Shown here piece by piece: positions 12,217-24,200 of a DNA stretch of 64,000 nucleotides. Under the pieces are notes generated by a model. That model was not told where the DNA came from. It was given only the letters and a program-made list of their open reading frames with translations, and did no database searches. Source of the DNA: Beroe forskalii. Lineage: Eukaryota > Ctenophora > Nuda > Beroida > Beroidae. Every line of letters starts with the position of its first letter. Position 1 is the first letter of the stretch. The stretch spans positions 62,001-126,000 of the forward strand of contig WFMF01000047.1 of NCBI GenBank assembly GCA_011033025.1. The letters are read 5' to 3'. A program made the translations under genes and the position numbers.

Positions 12217-15200
12217 TCATCCAATCCGCAGAGCAAAACATTCCTCACACTTGTGATCCACATCATTTACAAACACAAGGATATAATTCGACTGAGCCAG
12301 ACTGATGGGCGTCAACACGAGACCGATGTTAACACTTTCCTTGCTCGGAACACTCAACTCTTCCTCCTTAAACTGCACCAACTCGGGTTTGTTTGTCTTG
12401 AGTCTGAAGGTCTTGGTGGTGGTGTAAGGGTTGGTAAAGGAGATGTTCTTGTTAACAGCAACCAGAGTGGATGATATGGGAATATCGTAGGTTTTAGAAA
12501 CAACCGGTAAGCTGGCTGACGTGTGGATCATCCACTGCTCCACAATAACCTTGTTCTTGGTGTCCACAACGTTGACCATGTAGTTAGCTACTCCTGTTTC
12601 GTTGGGCTCGAAGAGCAGCTTAACTTCCTGTATCGTGCTGGGTAGCAACATGAACTCCCTGTCTGGTTCCACCTGAGGGAGGCGTTAGACTGAGTGATAA
12701 TAACGAGTTTCAGTTCCACCTGAGGGAGGCGTTAGACTTAGTGATAGTAACGAGTTTCAGTTACACCTGAGGGAGGCGTTAGGCTTAGAGTTAGTGGTAA
12801 CGAGTTGCATTAAGGCAGTTATAAATAGTACTAGGGAGTTTGCTAGTGCTACGTATGATTTGCGCGCATTGCATTTGAAATGGCATTGTTCATAAAAATA
12901 GCTGAATTGAACAATAATGTTGCGAACCTTATTCAAAATGCCAAAATGCGCGCCACAACGCTCTCATGGCTCTGGAACACTGCCACAGTGCACTATGCGC
13001 GTCACAAAGCTGATCATAGGTGAATCGCTGAAACTGGCACATTCATAGTGCGCGGCGCGCACCGAATTGCACAATATCATACCTGGAGCTTGTTAGGGGT
13101 AGAAGAGTAGCAGGTGACACAGCGTGTGGTGTCAGTTCCCCGCAATATGACAGGGAACCTGGATCTAGACCCCACTACGGCACTCATATCCACTCTCTTG
13201 AGGGAGTAAAGCTCCACCTCCCAGATCTGATAGGGTCGGTAACACAGCTCATCTCTGTGGGGAAGGGTGAGAGGGGGTCAGGATTTCAAAATAATCACGA
13301 ACTGTGGTGTGATTTTACTTTTGGCAGTTACGCAGGAAACTAAAAAAGCAGGATACGGGGGTGAAAATACCGCGGGTGCAGACTTTACTTAGAGTTAACT
13401 TACATCAGCTAGATTGGTACTCTACTTCAAACTGAATTGATTATAAACGACCTGAAGAACATGACTCACACATAGAGTAGAAGGAGGAAGGTTATCTTGT
13501 CCGTTGACCCCGGGACGGGTGCCTTGAAGAAGACCTGATTGTTGCTATCGACCCCGCACAACACACTCTCCTCACTGCACCGGACTCGCAGTTTGCCGGG
13601 CTTCCCTGCAGTCTGGGACACGGGCAGTGTGTGTTTGGCAAAGGTATTCTCAGGCTCGTAGAACATGTACCGCTCGTGGATTATCTGGCGTTGCTGCTTG
13701 AAATGGAGCTTTATCAGCTGCACCGGACTGTTTTGCTGGTTCATTATCTTCATCTGAAATGATTAAACTGCTAAGCAAAGTTGTGAAGTACTCAAATGCT
13801 CAGTATTCAGTACTTATCAGTTTCATTATCCTTTATTCCTTCTTTCCTAACATAGAGCTCGACCGAGTAAAGTGAGCGCAATTCTTGTTATTGGTGTCAG
13901 CAACATTATTACGATTTGTTTTGATGAAATTGTGCAAAATCGAGCTAGTTTACAGATGATTTTATTACATTTTGTGGTGAGTACATAACTTCAAAGTTAA
14001 CAATATTTATACCATATACTGTAGATCAAGCAATTATAAAAGTCATTAAAACTCAACCCTCATTATTCACCCAATTCACCAACATGATTGTTACAATACA
14101 AATACAAATCTAGCAGTTAAAATCAAAGTGCTTGATAAACCTTCATCAAATACCATATCATGAAGGTCGATATTTGGTACAGTTAAATAGCCTAAATCTC
14201 ATAGGTGTGTGTAATAATGTAAAATTATGATTTCTTGGAAGTACAATTCCTATGAACTTCATTTGTCTCATAGATATCATCTTTTTTCATCTTATAAAAA
14301 GGTCCAAAGAAGAGAATGGAATAAAAGGAAGAAATAATAATGGAATAAAAGGAAAGAAAACAACTCACGGTGTAAGTGAACTCCTCCTTTGTAGCATTGG
14401 ACGAGTACACGAAGGGAATGTAGATGTCCTCGTTGGCACGGAGAGTAAGTTTAGCCGGTTGGGAGGACGAGGTGAAGACATCAGCATCGAGTGGGGTCGT
14501 CATGTTGAACAGGGACTTCAGGGCTTTACACTCAGTCATGTCGTAAACCAGCCTGAACAAAGGGGAAGGGCTAAAACCAGGGTCGGGTGGTTTAAGCAGA
14601 TGTTAAATGTTCATTTCTCCGGCACAAATAGCGATACATTATAGTTAGCACACTGCGATAAAACTGCGATTCTTCTACTCCACTAATGTCAGGAGCATCC
14701 CAGCTCAGGTAGAACTCCTGTGTGACTCCCCTACTCACCTAATGTCAGGAGCATCCCAGCTCAGGTAGAACTCCTGTCACCTAATGTCAGGAGCATCCCA
14801 GCTCAGATAGAACTCCTGGGTGACTCCCCACTCACCTAATGTCAGGAGCATCCCAGCTCAGGTAGAACTCCTGTGTGACTCTCCCTAATGTCAGAGCATC
14901 CCAATGTCAACTCCTGTGTGACTCATCCCAGCTCCCAGCTCAGGTAGAACTCCTCCTGTCAGGAGCATCCCAGCTCAGGTAGAACTCCTGTGTGACTCCC
15001 CTACTCACCTAATTTCAGAGCATCCCAGCTCAGGTAGAACTCCTGTGTGACTCCCCTACTCACCTAATGTCAGGAGCATCCCAGCTCAGATAGAACTCCT
15101 GTGTGTCCCCTACTCACTAATGTCAGGAGCCCCCTAGAACTCACCTAATGTCAGGAGCATCCCAGCTCAGGTAGAACTCCTCAGATAGAACTCCTGTGTG

Positions 15201-18200
15201 ACTCTACTCACCTAATGTCCCCCAGCTCAGGTAGAACTCACCCTACTAAATGTCAGGAGCATCCCAGGTAGAACTCCTGGTAGTCAACATCCCAGCTCAG
15301 GTGAACTCCTGTGTGACTCCCCTACTCACCTAATGTCAGGAGCATCCCAGCTCAGGTAGAACTCCTGTGTGACTCCCCTACTCACCTAATGTCAGGAGCA
15401 TCCCAGCTCAGGTAGAACTCCTGTGTGACTCCCCTACTCACCTAATGTCAGGAGCATCCCAGCTCAGGTAGAACTCCTGTGTGACTCCCCTACTCACCTA
15501 ATGTCAGGAGCATCCCAGCTCAGGTAGAACTCCTGTGTGACTCCCCTACTCACCTAATGTCAGGAGCATCCCAGCTCAGGTAGAACTCCTGTGTGACTCC
15601 CCTACTCACCTAATGTCAGGAGCATCCCAGCTCAGGTGAACTCCTGTGTGACATCCCCAGGTAGAACTCCTGTGTGACTCCCCTACCTAATGTCAGAGCA
15701 TCCCAGCTCAGGTAGAACTCCTGTGTGACTCCCCTACTCACCTAATGTCAGGAGCATCCCAGCTCAGGTAGAACTCCTGTGTGACTCCCCTACTCACCTA
15801 ATGTCAGAGCATCCCAGCTCAGGTAGAACTCCTGTGTGACTCCCTACTCACCTAATGTCAGGAGCATCCCAGCTCAGGTAGAACTCCTGTGTGACTCTCC
15901 TACTCACCTAATGTCAGGAGCATCCCAGCTCAAGTAGAACTCCTGGGTGACTCCCCTACTCACCTAATGTCAGGAGCATCCCAGCTCAGGTAGAACTCCT
16001 GTGTGACTCCCCTACTCACCTAATGTCAGGAGCATCCCAGCTCAGGTAGAACTCCTGGGTGGAGGAAGCAGTGTTCCGGTAGTGCACCTCGAAGTAGGTA
16101 GCACTCCCGTACACCGTGTACAGGTCGTGATGCTTCGTGATCTTGGACACCAAGGCCTCCCTGATCACATCGTTCAGGATCTTGTTTCGGTAGTTCTTGA
16201 TCATGGTGAGTTGCCCGGCTCGGAGTTCCTTGTTCTCGTCACGGGGTATGATGTAGCTGGCGTCCTGAGCCCGTCTCACGGCCTCCATCCGTTCCATCTT
16301 CCTGGAATACGAAGAGAGTGTCACCGTCTGCTTGTCTCACTGTCTGTTTTTAGCACTTGAGGAAAAGTTTAGCACTTGAGGAAAAGTACAAAGCAGTCTT
16401 TTCAAGTTTTAGTAGAGCTAGGGGAGATATCAATATTAAGAACCCTAAATTCCAAAATAAACAACTGAACCTGGACTGATATTCATAGGTTATTCATGAT
16501 AATGAAAAGAACATGACGATCATTGGAAAGATGAGCTTTTGGTTCTATAATTTTCTTAAAAGCAGATAAGATGTCTGAACCTGTTCCTTGTTGCTTTTTG
16601 GACAGTTTCCGATGTTAGAATTGAAGTGAGGTTCTGATCTATGGTAGAAAGTGTCTTGGGACGGACAATCAGCTCTGATGCGTCCATTTTATCCACGCAA
16701 TCCACAATGGCGGAGCTCCTCAGATTGTCTGATGGGTGAAATCATCACGTTATCGCTCAAACATCACGTGTATTATCATGTTACGTGGCGTCTTATCACG
16801 TGTGTTAAATCACGTGAGGATTGAACGAAAACCAGTCAGTAATTCATACCCATCCATTCAAGTAACATGTTATTGTCCGTCTGTTTGTGCATCGTTCAGT
16901 CATGTGAGGAAAAGTACAAAGCAATCTTTAAATATAAACAGAGAGAGAGAGCTATTATTAACCATTTTAAATTCCTGGAATTGCGAGACTCACACCCCAG
17001 GACTGTTAGTGTTAGCGGGTTATTCTGTGAGGTTCTATTACACTCAGATTCAGTACTGGACAACTATAATCCATCATATGTAACAATCATAAATAACTAA
17101 ACAACGCTCTCACTATCCTGGGACATAGGTCTCGCGACATCTGAGAATGATTCTGAAATTTCCAGCCGTCGTGTAATTTGTACAAACGTTTTACTGCGTT
17201 TTAGTGTTAAAAAACTCGTTAAGAAAGTTGTGTATTTTGCATCACGTACGTACCTTAGGAGGTGTATTTATGGAGGTTGTAATTTGGGAATTTTACGGAA
17301 AAAAATCGCCATAGTTTTAACCTACCAAAATTTTTAGGCCACAATTTTACTCCCAGATTTTAAAATTCAAAACGTTTTCAAAATTGCCTGAATTACCTGT
17401 ACTAATACAGAACAATTTTATATCAGAGATGAGTTTTTGGAAAATTGCCAATAATCTAGTCAAAGTAAAATGATTTAAAACAATTGAAATAAATTAAGAA
17501 ATCAATTTAGAATTGTCAAATTCAAGGTGGTCGGGGACTCGTGGTTTCTCATGCAGTTATAGATAGTTACAGTTGATTATGTTCCTCTGGGAGTGAGCAA
17601 AATAGTTCACTATTCCTACTACACGGTGGAGAAATAACTGGGATTGTGGAGGACATCAAGCACCACCAGGAAGATTGGAGGTTAAGCTTACGTTGAAATT
17701 CCTGGGCATTGGAAGCATGGTGTATAAGTTGTAGCAACTGATCCGGCAGGCTCACACATGGGAATATACAGGAAGAACAGGATAAAGCAGAGACGAAAGA
17801 CGACCAAGGATTTGATTTGTAATCTTGAAATTTATTTAACTCCATTAATTTTTCGAAAAAAACCTTTGTTAGCAAAAAGTTTGATAAATCACCAAATTTA
17901 ATTTGACGTGTGAAATTTGAAAATCCCCAAATTTTCAACCTACCAAAATTTGAAACACCAAAATTTCACCCCACATAAATACACTCAGCTAAGACATTTG
18001 GCAAGCCTTTCTTTTGACACACAACAAATGCACTTGGCGAGCCTTACTTTTGACACTCACCTAAGACACTTGGCACCGATCCAACGTTGGCAACTCTGAG
18101 GTGTAGCTTGCCCAGTGTCTCACCGTCCCGGATTATGCTGAATACCTGCGTGCTTTGAATTCCATGCTCCCCTTGTCGAGCTAGCCTCTGGAAATATAAA

Positions 18201-21200
18201 TTCAATTAAATTAATGATGAACGACAGTTTCTTGCGTAAAATTGCCAGAAAATTAACTCTCAACCATTCATTTTTTTGCAAATTATTACAGCTTTAGCTT
18301 TAAATTTCAAGTGCAAACCATTTATACAAAGCTTCAGTATAATATGATCTCATGAAGTTTACCTTAAGTTTTACATTGACTGAGCCCACGTGAAACAGGG
18401 AGTCTGCGTTCCACAAGTCAATAAGACAAGCACCGGTCTGGATGTGCGATAGGAACTGGTTGGGTTCATTAGCCAGCTTTCCTGGGTCAACCGTAAAACT
18501 GAAATATTCTACGTGAACAAATCGTAGACATATTATTAGGGTGTCAAAACAATTATGACATTATTTTTGGCGTAATCAGTTGTAAGCATCAAAATCATTG
18601 ATTTTCACATGGAAAAGCAGATTTTTGTCATAGTTTTGGTCAAGATGGCCACTTGTGGTCTAAAATACCATTTTTGCCTCATAAATTGGTTTTTTGAGAG
18701 GCTATAACTTTATAATTATTGAAATTGGCCACAATCCAAAATTATTGAGATCTAAAATTAGAGAAAAAACTTTTAAATTAAAGCCAAATAGACTCATTTA
18801 CTCAGATCAACTGACTGAAAACGACTGATTTGAATAGGTAATATCTAGGTATTCTCATTTTTACTAGAGCTCTCGTTTTTGTACCAATAACTGCCAAAAT
18901 TCAAAAATATTTTTATTGAATATATTAGTACGTGTCTCACGTATTTCTACAGAACTGAATTTGTACAAAGGTAGATGGTCCTTTCTTATCGCAACTCATG
19001 GCTTCAATCATACGAATAACTTGAGAAATTAAATCAGGTGTTTTGACCAACAATCCTAGGAATAGTAAATTTTAATTATTTGTATGTGATGACGATTGAT
19101 AATTTTCAGGCCCTGTAAAGCTAACGACATCGATGTATCGATTGAAATAAGAAGATAGTTGTTATACAATTATAAAGAACACGTGGATAATATTTATAAA
19201 ATTTTAGTAAATTTACCGCTTTAGTAAATTTTATATCGGAGTTTTTAACAAGCTTCAATGCCCACATAAACTTTCAAATTTGGGGCACTTTTTTATCTGT
19301 TAAGAACTTATATATAAGAACTTATATTGAAGAGGCGTTATCAAACTTCCACACCCCAAACCTAAATAATTTTAATCACCATTCCATGTAATGAACATGA
19401 GCCTCATCAAAACAAGTTGAATGGGGTTAAATTAAATTAACTTCTTATACAATTACATGCTACAGGTACTGAAAGGACAATAGCAACTATAGAATGGAGA
19501 ATTATTAGATAATAGTCTGCATCAACTCCCATAAGTCTCCACCATTTCATCAGTTTAGTTTATCATATATAAGACCATTCCATTTCAGACTCATCCATTT
19601 ACCACACCGGACCACACCATGTTCCCTTCAAAGATATCGCTAGTGTCCACCGTAATGATCTTGGTGGTTTTGGCGGTCCAACTAACGGCATCTTCTGAGT
19701 GTGATGTCTCAAAGAAGAAGCTAGATAGGATGACCAAGGTGTTTGAAACGGACTGCTGCATAGACCACGAACCATCGACGGAGAAATCAAAGAGGATCTG
19801 CGAGAAAGTGCAGAAAGTTATGGATAGCTGCCAGATCGGATGTCCAGATGATCATGGAAAGGTACCAAAACTAGGAGAAGCCAGTTCACGCCAACAAGAT
19901 GATGTGAAAGAGGGGCAAATTCTACATGAGTTTCCATCACTGAAACCATCCCCTAAAGAAGGGTCAGCTCTGAATCCATCCCCTGGAGGGCTGGATACCA
20001 GTGAAACGGAACCATTTCATCGACTTTCCCCTCGACACCACTCCACTCCAGATCAGGATTGATGGTAACTTCCGAGACACGAAGTACCTTGATAGGGTGG
20101 ATGTTAGTTTCCACGACCAGGAGGGGGCAAGTGCAGGAAACCTCGTTTTCTACGGCTACAACGACTATCCTGGGCTATGTGGAGATGGGGAAGTGTAACG
20201 GTACCAAGCTCCTGTTCCCCAAGGATATCCCACGGAGTGCCGCTGTCCAGGTGTGGACTATAACCAAGACACCTGAACCCCACTCCCGGATCACTCTGGA
20301 CTGCAATGGGGTGAGAGTGGCAGACATTGCTTTCTCTCCTGACACGTGCAGGAGTGAAGCAGCAGCAGCGTGGAGGAGAGTTCCAGCGAAGATAAAGTTC
20401 TGGCCTGCAGATTCTGCGAGTGATTTTTACAGGGCAGCACCAATGAATGCGTTATAGTTGGTTCAAAGTAATGCTGAGTGACTGTGTTATTACTTAGGTA
20501 ATGAATTTACAGTTTTTGATAAATTAAAAATTAGCAAGTTCAACAGAAGTTTATTTGATTCAGTTCATGTTTGATTAGTATGAAGTGTAAATACCCAGAA
20601 AATAATTTAAAATGTTGTAAAAAGTGTATAGTAGCTTAGTAGTAACATGATTCAATGGTAACACTCAGGTTAGGGAGGAGGGAGATAATTCCAATATTTA
20701 TTATCAAACGCTCGAAAAATTTAGCAGGAAAACGAATGCAATCCTTGTTAGGTACTATAGATAAGAACTGCGCACAGAACATTCATTCAATGTGTGTCAC
20801 TTCTGTGTTTATTAGCAGCGTGTTAATTCATTATTCGTTTATTCTTTCATTTCTTTCAGTTTCATTTCACTGGCACTTTTTTACACTGCCAGCCATCACA
20901 AGACTTTTCCACACGTTTACTTTAGCGATTGATTTCGTATCGAGCCCCGCTTCTCGATTGAATTGATGTATTTCTAACAATTCTTCGAACCTCGACCCCC
21001 ACAATCGTATTCTAGAGTAGTGACATTGATTATCTTATAGATAGGTATGGGTGTAGACGCTGCAGCTGACCCCTCTCTCCCCGAGTTAGGGGAACCCTAG
21101 GGGCGACGGGGCGTGGTAAGTGTGGGGAGATTTGGTTATTTGGCTAGCTACTTGTTAGTTCCCCCTCATATCTTTTAAGAGAGTAGACCAACATATAGAC

Positions 21201-24200
21201 CTATTTCATCTACCCAACAGTAGCATTTACTATTAAAATCTATGACAATCGTGACAATCACAATAAAATCCTAGGTGCCTCACAGTCAGTAAACTCTTGA
21301 ATACGTGTCCTCACATATACTTGTCACTTGTGAGGCAGAATTAATATTGTGTGTTCAAAATATATATCATACATTGACTCATTGAGCTCTCTGACTCCAA
21401 ACACAAAGCCTCCTCTATCTCTAGTCTTAATCTCTCACTCCCCAGTCTTTTAATCTCCCCTCTCTTTTGTTCACGTCATACTCGAGTTGATTGTGAATAA
21501 ACTTGACGAAGAGTAAAGAACACTCCGCCATAGTGTCTGCTATTATGCCGTCTCCTATTCCTACAACCGAACTAAACCCTCGCTCACGAAAAGGCAGCTC
21601 ACCGGAATCAACTTAAAATTTTGAGCTGTGAAAATGACGTCATCAGGGTCCCGCCTACCAGCATTGCGCTGCCATATTGCAGTGTTTTCCCGCCACGAAG
21701 TGAACAACGACTCTAAACGACCACCTGGTGGCTGAGCGCTGTATATATACGCGTACAGATTATTATCATGGTTTGGAACAATAAAATTCTCTGAGAAAAG
21801 TGAGCATATTAGTATACAGTCCAGGCCTTTGTGCACAGTGCGGAGAGGAGGGAAGCGCGATGCATAACGCTCATACGCTACACTGGATAGCGGTAAACTT
21901 AACGCTGACACGCTTCACTAATAGTATAAGAATGATATGACTGCCCCCTCAAAATCACGGTAGATCTCTTATCTCTTCTCAATCCTCGCGATCTTGACTC
22001 AACTATGCCTCAGCTAAATGTTCATGAAACGTACAAGTACGTTTTATGCTTTTTGTCCATTTTATTTTCGCACGAATCAATTAGTTATTAAATGCCATAT
22101 TTTTGGAGTATCTTACCATGTGCTTACATAACTTACTCAGGTGTGTCAACCTTTTGTGGCGCGCTTGGGTACTTTTTTGTTGCACATGAAAGCGCGAAAA
22201 TTACTTCATACAACGCGCCTTTAAAGAATAAAAAAATACCCAAGCGCGCCCCAAAAGGTCGACACACCACGGTTAGGTAAATTTGTAAAACAGGTTTTAC
22301 GTCCATTTTAAAGTATCTTGCTCCTAAACACCAATGATACACGTGCTATTAAAAAGTATTAAGGATCATCTTAGCACCTTAACCACGTACCCCAAACGCG
22401 CAATACTCTTCACATGCAGTCCATTAAGAGCATGAGTCCTGGGCTAAAAACTTAAGTACATAACCACCTCGATTAGCCTAGATTACAAACCTAGAAACTG
22501 TCGCTTGAACACCAGGTGTTGGTACTTTGGTAATATATTTCAAACATCATACATCACATGATCACCATCTACAACAGTATAAGTCATCTTCCCTTCCGTT
22601 AGGTGTGAGATATTTAGCTCTCCCTCGCATTGTATAATTGACGTACGTTGATCCCAGGGCTACAGCTAGAGCTGAATGTTGAACAGCTGGTCTAAGAGTA
22701 GCAGGAGCGTGTCAAATAACGCATCTATATCACACGGCGCGTTATATTAAGAGTCTATATGTGATATGTATTGTATGATGTGATATAGTCCTCTCTCAGG
22801 CGCTAGAGTGAGGGGACCTGGCTCCCCCATTAGTTTAATAAAGCTCCATCAATTACACACCATTTTAGGGATAAGTACGCCGAGTGTACATTGTCCTCCG
22901 GTTTATTTCTTGTCATTATACAGCTCAATATATAATACACTCCCGCCGGTGGGGAGGGAGCTTGAGTCGTATAACAGTTTACGTGTTGACCCCTTGTGTA
23001 TCACCTACAATTGACGCGCGCACACACACACAAACACTCACACGCACCAAAGTTATCTGTATATAAGAGCGACTTTGTTATGCCAAGCTCTTCCTCGCTG
23101 ACTCTCTCTCGCTCCTTTGTGCGCGTCACGTGACGCAGTGACAAGGGTCACGTGACCGCAGCTAACCATCACGGGATGTATTGTAGGTGAGGGGTCGTCA
23201 GCTGCGCACACACACACTCACTATATATATTATATAAGTGATAAGTGTTGAGGTTAATTATATACGAGAGAGTGACGCTACCACCACACACAGTGTTGTT
23301 ATTGTTCTAATAAGTGTGAGTGTGTGGGGTGGTTGTCTTGCGGAGGGTCCCCGGCGACGCGCTGTTCCCTCGGAAATACGTGACACACAAACTTACCACG
23401 CTTTTTACACGCGGGTTTTTGTGCGAAAGATGTAGTGTTTTTGTTGGAATATTGTCCTTTCTCTTTTGACTTTTTGTTAAACTAACAAAACCCCACAAGT
23501 TTACTTTGTGGGAGCATAATGCCTTCCCCACTTAGGGGCAACTTTAGTCAAACGCCGGGCGCTACAGCGATGCTTTTCTGGGAATATTTTCTTGTTTTCT
23601 CAATACTTACGGTTTATGAGTTTTTGAGTTTGTTTAAGTTTAACTTTTACATTAACATCCCGTTATTCTGTCTTAGTTCAGAGATCTGATCCCGTCTGAA
23701 TACAAGCTTACATGGATATCATTTATTTTTGTTATCATGCTTTGGTTCATGTTAGCCCTATTTTACAATTTACATTTTCCCAACTTACAATGATTGATTT
23801 AACCACCAAATCCTGACCCTCCTGTGCTCTCAGTTCAGCAATGTAATGCGATGCTGGCTCCGTTATTCGTTTTGCTGCTCCTGCTGCATTCCGATGAGGT
23901 TACCGCGGTTCAGCCCGCCCACCAATACGTGATCCTCCGGGTCAAGGACCCCGCCACCTTCCAGACCACGAGCGCGCAGTTCAAGCTCCGGCAACTCGCC
24001 AACCAGCCGGACGACGCTTGGAACTGCATGGACGGCCCCAACCCCATCTCCTACACGGTAAACCGGACTATGAAGATGCTGGCGCGGAGTATTGACGTCA
24101 AGGTGGGCAAGAGCGTGGAGTGTCTGGGGATCAAGGTGAGTGTGGTGGTGGGACAGCAGATCCCGGTGTGGCAGGGCGAGGCCATCCACTGCCCAGGACT

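Noticed and set aside
17567-17938. 123-codon minus-strand frame inside the TIR element
   Set aside because: No transposase motif or other domain seen; kept only as part of the element.
23824-23850. Longer N-terminus of the membrane protein
   Set aside because: The frame is open but has no ATG upstream of 23851, and it crosses a likely splice acceptor at 23833.
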